Position numbers and translations under genes: made by a program
Shown: piece after piece, positions 8,450 through 16,666 of the stretch
How the letters are laid out: the number at the start of each line of letters is the position of its first letter
Numbering within the stretch: the stretch's first letter is position 1
Source: JAEZBP01 sp963832725
GTDB lineage: Bacteria; Myxococcota_A; Polyangia; Polyangiales; Sandaracinaceae
Length of the DNA: 64,000 nt
Direction of reading: 5' to 3'
Assembly: GCA_963832725.1 (NCBI GenBank)
Contig: CAWHVG010000001.1
Coordinates: forward strand, 124,001 to 188,000
The notes under the pieces: generated by a model
Databases searched by the model: none
Told to the model about the DNA's origin: nothing
What the model saw: only the letters and a program-made list of their open reading frames with translations

Positions 8450-9871
8450 TCAGATCAGCACACCGCCGATGGCCGGCACGACGACGTAGACGTTGCGCCG
8501 GTCGAGCGTCGTGCCCGAGGCGACGTCGTAGACCTCGATGTAGGCCTGGAAGATCTGGACGTAGCTCTGCTCGGGCAGGAAGTCGTTCTGGAAGGTGACC
8601 TGGAACGTCACCGTGGTGCCGCCCGCGACGCCGTAGAACGTCGTCGCGTCGAAGTGGACCCCGCGGCTGGCCCGGGCCGGGCTCACCGCCTTGATGAAGC
8701 GCGTCGCGTCGACCCCCGCGGCGTCGGAGGTGTCGTCGAGCGTGCGGCTGGTGACGTCCTGCGTGGTCGCGCCGACCAGATCGACGATGCCGTTGACCAC
8801 CGAAGTGCTCACCGAGCCGCCGGGCGCCTCGTACACCGTCAGCGAGCCGTCGGAGGCGCGCGAGTCGGTGGCCGTCGCGAGCGTCTCCATGTCGGCGCGG
8901 GACGCGACCGGGATGGGGAGCGGGACCGGGAAGGAGTTGACCGCCGCCCCGACGATCTTGATGTCGTGGCTGGTCAGCGCGCTGGTCATCTCGGACCACG
9001 AGTGCGACGGGACGTCGGTGCCGTAGTCGTTGCTGCCCCCCGGATCGTTGTGCATCTCGGCGTCGCTGACGACGACGATGATCGGATGCGAGTCGTTGCG
9101 GAAGCACGCCCCGCCGAAGCCGTCGGCACACGAGCCGGCGGCCAATCCGTAGAGGCCTTCGACGGTGCCCTCCGGCCCATCTCCGCCGCCACCCACGCGG
9201 AGCCCGTCGAGCGCCGACTGCACCGACGAGACATCGGCCGTCATGGTCTGGCGCACCATGAACGCCCAGTCGCCCGCGTTTCCGTAGGGGTCGACCGGGA
9301 AGTCGCGGAAGTCACCGACGCCCATCACCACGTCGGCGATGGCGTCGCCCACCCCCGGGACGATCATGCTCGAGAGCGAGGTGCGCACGTTGTTGATCGC
9401 CGCGCCCATGCTGCCGGTCGTGTCGACCAGGAAGAAGATGTCGCCCTTGCCGAGGCGCGCCGTGAAGTCGAGATCCTTCATCTGCGCCGGATCCTGGTAA
9501 GGGAGCACGACGTAGAAATCGGTGGGCGGGATGGTGCTGGTGGGGTCCGTGGGATCGGTCCCGGCCAGCACCTCGACCCCGTCGCTCACGCCGTCGCCGT
9601 CGGTGTCGGGGTTGTTCGGATCGGTGCCACGGCTGGCCTCGTCGCTGTCCGGCAGGCCGTCGGCGTCCGCGTCACCCGGCCGCGGCGGTCCCGCGTCCAC
9701 GCGCGGCGGCAGCGGGCCCGAGTCGGCGTACATGGTCGGCGGCATCGACGTGCCCGAGTCCGTTCCGGGGATCGACGTGCCGGCGTCGCGGCGTACGAGA
9801 CCGCCCGGGGGCGCCGCGCTGCATGCAGCGAGGACCGAAGCGAAGAGTGAAAGAAGCGAACGAGCGCGCAT
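8450..9871 (-). CDS. VWA-domain lipoprotein with TSP3-like calcium-binding repeats
   Basis: A signal peptide with lipobox Leu-Ala-Ala-Cys (residues ~11-17) is followed by an Asp/Gly/Pro linker, then acidic Asp-x-Asp-x-Asp-Gly repeats like thrombospondin-3/calcium-binding modules (~residues 65-105). From ~130 there is a von Willebrand factor A domain with MIDAS motif Asp-Thr-Thr-Gly-Ser. A C-terminal beta-rich segment follows. Such proteins bind ligands or scaffold complexes at the outer membrane surface. The ATG is preceded by GGGAGG at good spacing. The CPBP protease gene follows immediately, so the two are probably one operon, but whether the protease acts on this pathway is unknown. Confidence 0.88.
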   Translation of the reverse strand: MRARSLLSLFASVLAACSAAPPGGLVRRDAGTSIPGTDSGTSMPPTMYADSGPLPPRVDAGPPRPGDADADGLPDSDEASRGTDPNNPDTDGDGVSDGVEVLAGTDPTDPTSTIPPTDFYVVLPYQDPAQMKDLDFTARLGKGDIFFLVDTTGSMGAAINNVRTSLSSMIVPGVGDAIADVVMGVGDFRDFPVDPYGNAGDWAFMVRQTMTADVSSVQSALDGLRVGGGGDGPEGTVEGLYGLAAGSCADGFGGACFRNDSHPIIVVVSDAEMHNDPGGSNDYGTDVPSHSWSEMTSALTSHDIKIVGAAVNSFPVPLPIPVASRADMETLATATDSRASDGSLTVYEAPGGSVSTSVVNGIVDLVGATTQDVTSRTLDDTSDAAGVDATRFIKAVSPARASRGVHFDATTFYGVAGGTTVTFQVTFQNDFLPEQSYVQIFQAYIEVYDVASGTTLDRRNVYVVVPAIGGVLI

Positions 9872-10106
9872 GGGGCCTCCCTCGAGCCGCGCAAAGCCTA
9901 CGCCCGCTCTGCCCATCGTCGGGCAAACGGGCGCGGCGCGTCAGGGCCGTCGGCGTGCGCGCTATCTGCGATCCTCGTGCCAGCCCCTTTCGTTCAGTTC
10001 CGCCGAGAATCGGGGGCCGGTGGGTCGAGCGACCCGGGGACCGAGGACCCCAGCCGTCCGAGATCGCGCCAGCTTGGCGCGCGGTGGCAGCGACCGACGT
10101 GGCGAA

Positions 10107-10775
10107 TCAGAGGATCCCGGCGATGGCCTCGAAGGGCTTTCGCGCGAGGTCGGGCACGACGCAGTCGTCGCTCGGGTAGCCGACGGGCATCAGGACGTAG
10201 GGCTTCTCGTTGTCGGGCCTGCCGCAGAGCTCGCGGAGGAAGGTCATCGGCGCCGGCGTGTGCGGCAGCGTGGCCAGCCCGGCGCGGTGGAGCGCCTGGA
10301 TCAGGAAGCCGACCGCGATCCCCACCGACTCGTTCAGGTAGTAGTTCTTGGAGCGGGCGCCGTCGGGTCCGACGTCGTAGTCGCGCCGGAAGACCACGAT
10401 CAGCCAGGGCGCGTCCGTGAGGTGCGTCTTCACGAAGTCGGTGCCGAGAGGCGCCAGGGCCTCGAGCCAGGCCGCCGGAGCGCGCCGCTCGTAGAACTCC
10501 TGCTCCTCGCGCTCGGCCGCCTCGCGGATGCGTCGTTTGGTGCCCGGGTCGGAGATGGCGACGAAGTACCAGGGCTGGCGGTGCGCGCCGCTGGGAGCCG
10601 TGCCGGCGATGCGCAGCGCCAGCTCGATGGCCTCGCGCGGCACCGGCTCGGTGGAGAAGCGGCGCACGCTCCGGCGCCCGTCGGCGACGGCCAGATCCGC
10701 CTTCAGTCGCTCGACGATTTCGTCCTGAGGAACGCGCGCCGGCCTGTACGGGATCGGTCGGAAGGGATCGCTCAC
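10107..10775 (-). CDS. Nitroreductase family protein (FMN-dependent)
   Basis: The 222-residue product has the nitroreductase fold signature: Arg-Arg-Ser-Val-Arg-Arg-Phe near residue 35 (FMN phosphate contact), an Ala-Pro-Ser-Gly-Ala-His-Arg-Gln-Pro-Trp motif near residue 65, and a Gly-Ile-Ala-Val-Gly-Phe-Leu-Ile-Gln-Ala-Leu helix around residue 155. Members reduce nitro groups, quinones, enones or halogenated substrates with NAD(P)H and FMN; the substrate is not predictable. The GTG start lies 20 bases after the SDR gene on the same strand, so the two redox enzymes probably share a transcript. Confidence 0.9.
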   Translation of the reverse strand: MSDPFRPIPYRPARVPQDEIVERLKADLAVADGRRSVRRFSTEPVPREAIELALRIAGTAPSGAHRQPWYFVAISDPGTKRRIREAAEREEQEFYERRAPAAWLEALAPLGTDFVKTHLTDAPWLIVVFRRDYDVGPDGARSKNYYLNESVGIAVGFLIQALHRAGLATLPHTPAPMTFLRELCGRPDNEKPYVLMPVGYPSDDCVVPDLARKPFEAIAGIL

Positions 10776-10795
10776 GCGCCCCGTTCTCCCACGCC

Positions 10796-11716
10796 TCAGA
10801 GCCCGGAGACGATGTCTTCGGTCACGGTCCAGAGCCGCTCGCCCATCGCCGCGTCGCGCGAGGCCGGTAAGCTCTTGGCGACGTTGGAGTCGGCGAAGTA
10901 CTCGCCGCTCACGTTCGCCACCGAGGGATGCGTGGCCACGAAGCACTCCGTCGCCGCCCCCTGGTGCACGTCCTTGAACGCGATGACCGACACGACGGGC
11001 ATCGCCGCGCGAGCGATCCAGGGCATGTGTCGGCCGAGGTTGGTGGCGATGACGCCGGGGTGCACCGCGTTGGCGGTCTTCTTCGTCCCCTCGAAGCGGC
11101 GGGCCAGCTCCTTGGCGAAGAGCAGATTGGCGAGCTTCGACTGGCCGTAGGCGCGGTTGGCCGAATAGCCCTTCTCGAAGGACAGGTCGTCGAAGCGGAT
11201 GCCCTCCGGTGGCGCCCAGAAGTGGGCCGCGCTCGAGAGCATGACCACCCGCCCGTCGTCGGCGAGCCGATCGAGCAGGCCGGTCACCAACATGAAGTGG
11301 CCGACATGGTTGGTGAAGAACTGGGCCTCTTGGCCGTGGATCAACGTCCGCTTCGGGAGGGCCATGATGCCCGCGTTGCAGAGGATGACGTCGAGGGTGA
11401 CGCCCATCTCCCGCACCTTCGCGACGCAGGCACGGACCGAGGCCGGGTCCGCCAGGTCGCACGCGAGGGGAACCGGATCGCCCGCAAACGCGCGGCAGGC
11501 CTCCTCCGCCTTGGCCTCGTTGCGAGCCGCGCCGAGGATGCGCGCGCCCCGCATGGCCAGCACCCGGGCCGCCTCCTGGCCGAGGCCGGAGTTCACGCCC
11601 GTGATGAGGATGGTCTTCCCGCTGAGGTCGAGCCCTTCGGTGACTCCCTCCGCGGTGGAGGCGTAACCGAATCCGCTCGCGCCCCGCTCGCCCTTGATCA
11701 ACGCGACCAGCGACAT
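10796..11716 (-). CDS. SDR family oxidoreductase (retinol dehydrogenase/WWOX-like group)
   Basis: A 306-residue classical-type SDR. The N-terminal extension (about 30 residues) precedes the cofactor motif Thr-Gly-x-Asn-Ser-Gly-Leu-Gly, then Cys-Asn-Ala-Gly-Ile-Met, a catalytic Ser-Ser strand (Val-Met-Leu-Ser-Ser-Ala-Ala), and Tyr-Gly-Gln-Ser-Lys. A His-Pro-Gly-Val motif follows the active site. This arrangement is typical of the retinol-dehydrogenase/WW-domain oxidoreductase-like branch acting on lipophilic alcohols or ketones. All catalytic residues are present. It is upstream of, and probably co-transcribed with, the nitroreductase. Confidence 0.9.
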   Translation of the reverse strand: MSLVALIKGERGASGFGYASTAEGVTEGLDLSGKTILITGVNSGLGQEAARVLAMRGARILGAARNEAKAEEACRAFAGDPVPLACDLADPASVRACVAKVREMGVTLDVILCNAGIMALPKRTLIHGQEAQFFTNHVGHFMLVTGLLDRLADDGRVVMLSSAAHFWAPPEGIRFDDLSFEKGYSANRAYGQSKLANLLFAKELARRFEGTKKTANAVHPGVIATNLGRHMPWIARAAMPVVSVIAFKDVHQGAATECFVATHPSVANVSGEYFADSNVAKSLPASRDAAMGERLWTVTEDIVSGL

Positions 11717-11762
11717 GCTCGCGACCCTGGGGCCGGCTCGGTGGGAGCGCAAGCTGCCGCGT

Positions 11763-12983
11763 TCACGGCACCGGCAGGGTGACGCCGCTCCAGAGCGCGA
11801 GCCCGGCCCGCCGAAGCCGCGGGAAATTGTACATATCCGTGTAGATCGAGAGCGGCATCACGCGGTCGAGGTAGGCCGTGTCCTCGCGGTAGAGGATGGT
11901 GGTCCCGGGCTGCTCGAAGAAGCGCGCGCCCCAGACCGAGAGGATGGCGTCCACCTCCGCCGTGTAGAGCCGGTGACCCTCGGCGTGATCGACCGGCACG
12001 GCCGGATCGCGCTGCATCACGCAGTCGGCGCCGTTCCACCGGTAGTGGGCAGGCGGAGCCGGCTCGGCGGCGTCGACGAGCTGGGCGCGCAAGAGATCAC
12101 GCGTGGAGGCCTCCTCGCGGCCCGGCGCCACGCGGTGCTCCTCCAGCACGAACCCCGCGCTGGCACCGGCCGGGATGGCGGGTGCGGAGAACACGAAGAG
12201 CGCGCCGGCCTCGCGATGGATCACGAAGACGTCGTGGATCGGGAACGCGCCGGTGTTCCGGAGCACGTAGTGCCGCCGCCCCGGGCCGTACTGGGGCCCT
12301 GTCGTCACCTCGATGGCGACGCGCTCTCTGGTGTCCGCCTCGTAGAAGACGAAGCGCTCGCTCTCGCGGGTGGTGTTGGCCCACAGGGCGCCGGGCATGG
12401 CGCGGAGCGAAGCGACCCAGGGCGTGGAGCTCGGGGCGGGCGCGTGCGCCGCGGCGTGGGTGAGCTCGAGGTGGGACCACTCGAGCTGCCGCGTCGGATC
12501 GGGACCGAGCGCGCGGCGCGGGCCGACGACGTCTTGCTGGCGGCGAGCCTCGACCAACGCACGGCGGCCCGCCTGGGCTTCCGGGGCGTTGGCGGCGCTG
12601 GCGGCGGTGAGGCGGTCGACCTGGGGAAACCAACGCGTCGCCGCGCCTTCCGCGAAGCCGACCTCCACCCCGAGCGGGATGGGGTCCGAGAGGCTGCCGG
12701 CCGAGTAGGCCTGGAGGATGGGTAGCGCACGAACCCCCGTGTCGGGCGGGAGATCCCGGACCGGCGGCGCGGTGGACGACGCCTGGTGCGGCGCCGCGCC
12801 GTGGAAGTAGCTCGGCAGGGGCGTCGCGACGCGCCGGCCGTCGGCCTCGAAGGTCTGCACACCCCACTCGTGGATCCACAGCGGATAGGCACACCAGGAC
12901 TCGGCGCGCACCGAGACGGGGACGAGCGCCGCGGAGAGACAGAGCGCGGCGGCCGTGATCGACCAAGGGGCGAGCGTCCGCAT
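11763..12983 (-). CDS. Secreted protein of unknown function
   Basis: The 406-residue product begins with a signal peptide (basic Arg, then an Ala/Leu-rich core, likely cleavage after Val-Arg-Ala near residue 28). The mature N-terminus has a striking Trp-Ile-His-Glu-Trp-Gly-Val-Gln-Thr-Phe motif. The rest is beta-rich with conserved-looking Trp/Tyr residues and no cofactor-binding motif that I recognise. The ATG lies 90 bases after the stop of the lectin lipoprotein gene on the same strand, with no strong ribosome binding site. The reading frame continues upstream into that gene by chance because of a frameshift there, so a fused product should not be annotated. Confidence 0.7.
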   Translation of the reverse strand: MRTLAPWSITAAALCLSAALVPVSVRAESWCAYPLWIHEWGVQTFEADGRRVATPLPSYFHGAAPHQASSTAPPVRDLPPDTGVRALPILQAYSAGSLSDPIPLGVEVGFAEGAATRWFPQVDRLTAASAANAPEAQAGRRALVEARRQQDVVGPRRALGPDPTRQLEWSHLELTHAAAHAPAPSSTPWVASLRAMPGALWANTTRESERFVFYEADTRERVAIEVTTGPQYGPGRRHYVLRNTGAFPIHDVFVIHREAGALFVFSAPAIPAGASAGFVLEEHRVAPGREEASTRDLLRAQLVDAAEPAPPAHYRWNGADCVMQRDPAVPVDHAEGHRLYTAEVDAILSVWGARFFEQPGTTILYREDTAYLDRVMPLSIYTDMYNFPRLRRAGLALWSGVTLPVP

Positions 12984-13072
12984 GCCGCGTTGTACGCGCG
13001 AGAGGGCCCAAGGATCTCCGATGTCGCGACGATGCGGAACGGCGCGCGCCGGAGACGAACCGGAGCGAGCGC

Positions 13073-14282
13073 TCAGGGCGCTTCGCAGACGAAGTGGAGC
13101 GCGACGGTGCAAGCCGAGCCGTTCCAGCCGCCGGTCACCTCGGTCGCGTCGCTGCCGTCGGCGAGGTAGACGCAGTCGAGCCCGCTGCCGGTCGGAGGCG
13201 CGCCGCTGCTCCAGGCGCGATAGGTGCTGGCGCTGCCGCTGGCCCAGGTGAAGGTGCCCGGCGAGCTCGAGTCGCTGAGGCCGATCCACCAGTCCGCGCT
13301 GGCGATGCCGCGCGCGGTCGTGCCAACCCAGTCGTTCTCGGCGCTGGTCTCGAGAGTGACGAGATTCGTAGCCGTGGTCCGTGCAGGTGGCGCGCGCGTT
13401 GGACCAGGTGTCGGCGTCGCAGAACTGGTAGGTGCGCCCGAGGTGCGATTCGACCGGGCAGGGGCATACGCCGCCTTCGTCGACCATCCCGTCGCAGTCG
13501 TCGTCGACGCCGTCGCACGTCTCCACCATCGGTCCGGGCGCGTCGCAGCCGACCCAGCTCCCGAGGTCGCAGGTCTCGGTCCCCGTCCCGCAGGCGCCGA
13601 AGCACGTCCGGCTGAGCGCCTCGTCGATCATGCCGTCGCAGTCGTCGTCGATCCCGTTGCAGGTCTCGTCGGCCGGCGCCGGCGCGTTGCAGCCGACCCA
13701 CGCGCCCGCGCTGCACGTCTCGGTGCCGCTGCCGCAGTCGTTCGTGCACGCGCGGCTCAGTCCGTCGTCGATGTGTCCGTTGCAGTCGTCGTCGAAGCCG
13801 TTGCAGACCTCCGGCGGCGCGCCGGGCACCTCGCAGCCCTGCCAGACCCCGCCGCTGCAGCGCTCCGTCCCATCGCCGCAGGAGGTCGCGCAGTGCCGGC
13901 TCAGGTCATCGTCGATGCGCCCGTTGCAGTCGTCGTCGAGGTTGTTGCAGACCTCCGGCAGCGGCGCCGGCGCGTCGCACCGCCAGGCACCGGCCGCGCA
14001 GGTCTCGGTGCCTGAGCCACACGCCGTGTCGCACGCGCGGCTCAGGCCGTCGTCGACGATGCCGTTGCAGTCGTCGTCGAGGCCGTTGCAGCTCTCGGTC
14101 ACCGGCAGACAGGAGTCCGCCGAGCCGGCGTCCCGCACGCTCGCGTCCATGGGACGGGCGGCGTCGACGACGGGCTGGATGGCGCCGCTGTCCAGGAAGC
14201 AGCCCGAGAGCCCCGACACGTACAGGAGCAGGGAAAGGAGCGAACGACGGACTCGGCCGCTCGCCGAAGAAAGCACGCTCAC
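13073..14282 (-). CDS. Lipoprotein with MopE-type metal-binding repeats and C-type lectin domain (frameshifted)
   Basis: A GTG start leads into a signal peptide with lipobox Leu-Ser-Gly-Cys. Then come four full and one partial ~48-residue repeats, each with Cys-Asn-Gly-x-Asp-Asp-Asp-Cys-Asn-Gly-x-Ile-Asp-Asp and a Cys-Gly-x-Gly-Thr-Glu-Thr-Cys half, the 'putative metal-binding motif' of MopE-like proteins. After a Cys-Pro-Cys stretch the protein enters a C-type lectin-like domain. Near 13370 the frame shifts by one base; the rest (13073-13370) reads on as the lectin core, with Leu-Glu-Thr-x-x-Glu-Asn-Asp-Trp-Val, Trp-Trp-Ile-Gly-Leu, a Trp-Asn-Gly motif and the terminal Phe-Val-Cys-Glu. It probably binds metal and carbohydrate at the cell surface. 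The break is most simply a sequence error. Confidence 0.8.
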
Positions 14283-14391
14283 ACTCGAAGCCTACACCGA
14301 CCGTCCAGCTCCGAGGGCGGCTTCCCGGTTTCGTCGGGAGCGATGGTGTCGAGACGCGAATCCGCAGCTCGCCGGCCTCGTCGGCGGACCG

Positions 14392-14751
14392 CTACGGGAT
14401 GGCGTCCGGGAGGACATGCCCGCGCGGGTCGTGGCCGATGAGCGTCACCTCCCCGATCGCCTCGAGCGGGACGTCGCCGTGGACGTGCGGAAAGAGCGCT
14501 CCGCCGCGGCTGACCTCCCAGAGCAGCGCACCGGCGGGCAGTCGCTCGGGCAGCACCTCGATCAGCAGGAGATCCCGCTGCCCCGCGAAGTGCTTGTCCG
14601 CAGTCTCCCGCACCTGCGAGGCCGCGCTCAAATGCACGAAGCCGTCCGCGACGTCGACGGGCGCCCAGGGCAGCCGCCTCTCTGCCTCCGCCTGCGCGTA
14701 GAGCGAGGCGGGCATGATCTTGTAGAGCCGCGGTGAACGCGGGTCGCTCAC
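14392..14751 (-). CDS. DUF952 domain-containing protein
   Basis: A 119-residue protein matching the DUF952 family: N-terminal Ile-Met-Pro-Ala-Ser-Leu-Tyr, a central Asp-Gly-Phe-Val-His-Leu-Ser motif with a conserved His, and a later Phe-Pro-His-Val-His-Gly motif. The fold resembles the ART/NAD-binding-like superfamily but no activity is established. Its GTG overlaps the stop of the topoisomerase B gene (GTGA), so translation is probably coupled to it. A functional link with topoisomerase is not implied beyond co-transcription. Confidence 0.85.
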   Translation of the reverse strand: MSDPRSPRLYKIMPASLYAQAEAERRLPWAPVDVADGFVHLSAASQVRETADKHFAGQRDLLLIEVLPERLPAGALLWEVSRGGALFPHVHGDVPLEAIGEVTLIGHDPRGHVLPDAIP

Positions 14752-16662
14752 ACGTCGAGCTCTTCGGCGTCGGCGCCGGGCGCGTGCTGCATGATGAACT
14801 CGAAGCGGGAGGAGGGGTCCTTGCCCATCAGCTCCTGCACCAGCTGATCGGTCTCCAGCTCGCCGTCGATGCTCACGCGGAGCGCGCGGCGGCGCTTGGG
14901 ATCGAAGGTGGTCGCCTTGAGCTCGTCCGGGTTCATCTCGCCCAGCCCCTTGAAGCGGCTGATCTTGGGCTTCACGTTGCCCGGCAGCTTCTTGAGGATG
15001 GCGTCCCGATCCCCGTCGTCGAGCGCCCAGTGGGTCTCTTTGGCGGCGTCGATGCGGTAGAGCGGCGGTTGCGCCAGGTAGACGTGCCCGTCCCGGATCA
15101 GATCCGGGAGCATCCGGTAGAAGAAGGTCAGGAGCAGCGTGGCGATGTGGTGTCCGTCGCTGTCGGCGTCCATCAACAAGAAGACGCGGCCGTAGCGGAG
15201 CTTGCTCGCGTCGAAGTGCTTGCCCATGCCGCAGCCGAGCGCGCTGACGATGTCGCTCAGCTCCTTGTTGTTGAGCACCTGGGCCGCGCTGGCGCGCTCG
15301 GCGTTGAGCACCTTGCCGCGCAAGGGGAGGATGGCCTGCGTCTTCCGGTCGCGGGCGATCTTCGCGTTGCCGCCGGCGCTGTCACCCTCGACCAGGAAGA
15401 GCTCGCTCTCGGACGGGCTGGTGCTCGAGCAGTCGGCCAGCTTGCCAGGCAGGTTCAGTCGATGGCTGACCGCGCTCTTGCGCTTGATCTGCTGGCTGGC
15501 CGCGCGGCTCGCCTCGCGCGCCCGGGCCGCGGTCACGATGCGGGCCACGATGGCCTCGCCGACCGAGGCGTTGTCGAGCAGCCACTGCTCGAGCGCCGTC
15601 CGGACGGCGGACTCGACCGCGCCGGTGATCTCGGGGTTGTTCAGCCGGTCCTTGGTCTGGCCCTGGAACTGCGGCTCCGAGACGTAGACGCTCAAGAGCG
15701 CGACCACGCCTTCGCGGATGTCCTCCGCCGTGATGGTCACGCCCTTCGGGCTGATCTTCTTGGCGGCCATGAACCCGCGCACCGCCTTGGTCAGCGAGGA
15801 CTTGAAGCCGTTCTCGTGGGTGCCGCCCGAACCGGTGGGGATGCCGTTCGCGTAGCTCCGGATCGACTCGTCGGGCGACTCGGTCCAGGTGAGCGCGACC
15901 TCGAGCCGCGGGTCGTCCAGCTTCTCGAACGTGAAGGGCTCCGGCGGCACGGCGCGCTTGCCGCGCTCGGTCACCACCTTGCCGAGGTACTCGACGATGC
16001 CGCCCGGGTGGTGGAACTCCTCGCGGGTGTTCGCCTTGTCGTCCTTGAAGACGACCTTCAGCCCCTTGTGGAGGTAGCTCTTGGCCTCCAGCCGGTCATG
16101 GACCACCTGCGCGTCGAACACGAGCTTGGCGCCGAAGATCTTGGGGTCCGGCCGGAAGTGGATGGTCGTGCCGCGCTTGCCGCGCGTGGGGCCGACCTTC
16201 TTCAGCTTCGCCTTGGGCGCGCCGCGCTCGTAGGACTGCGTGAAGTGCTCGCTGTCGCGGAAGACGTGGGCCGTCATCTCCACGCTGAGCGCGTTGACGA
16301 CCGACGAGCCGACGCCGTGGAGGCCGCCCGAGACCTGGTAGCTCTTGTGCCCGAACTTCCCGCCCGCGTGGAGGGTGGTGAGGATCACCTCCAAGGCCGG
16401 CTTCTTGTACTTCTTCATGATGTCGACGGGCATGCCGCGGCCGTTGTCGCTGACCGTGGCGCCCTTGTGATCTTTGTCGAGCTCGACCTCGATGGTGGTC
16501 GCGTGCCCGTTGATCGCCTCGTCGACGGAGTTGTCGATGATCTCCCAGAGGAGGTGGTGATAGCCGTTCTTCGCGGTGTCACCGATGTACATCGCGGGTC
16601 GAGCGCGGACCGGCTCGAGCCCCTCGAGGACCTGGATCTCCTCGGATCGTGTAGCGCGACAT
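14748..16662 (-). CDS. parE: Type IIA DNA topoisomerase subunit B (ParE/GyrB), one frameshift near the start
   Basis: The ATPase subunit of topoisomerase IV or gyrase. Visible are the GHKL ATPase motifs (Glu-Ile-Ile-Asp-Asn-Ser-Val-Asp-Glu; Asp-Asn-Gly-Arg-Gly-Met-Pro; Gly-Gly-Leu-His-Gly-Val-Gly-Ser), the Gln-Thr-Lys motif, and the TOPRIM elements (Val-Glu-Gly-Asp-Ser-Ala-Gly-Gly; Met-Asp-Ala-Asp-Ser-Asp-Gly). At about 638 residues it has ParE length and lacks the large GyrB insertion. The ATG at 16662 has GGAG eight bases upstream and lies just after the stop of subunit A. Between it and the conserved Met-Tyr-Ile-Gly-Asp segment a one-base shift (near 16640-16650) breaks the frame; the shifted sequence reads on as the expected N-terminus. 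ParE versus a short GyrB is not fully settled. Confidence 0.85.
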
Positions 16663-16666
16663 CAGC

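Noticed and set aside
7469..9850. Plus-strand open frame of 793 codons across the CPBP and VWA genes
   Set aside because: The minus-strand proteins have clear domains; the plus frame is a codon-bias shadow.
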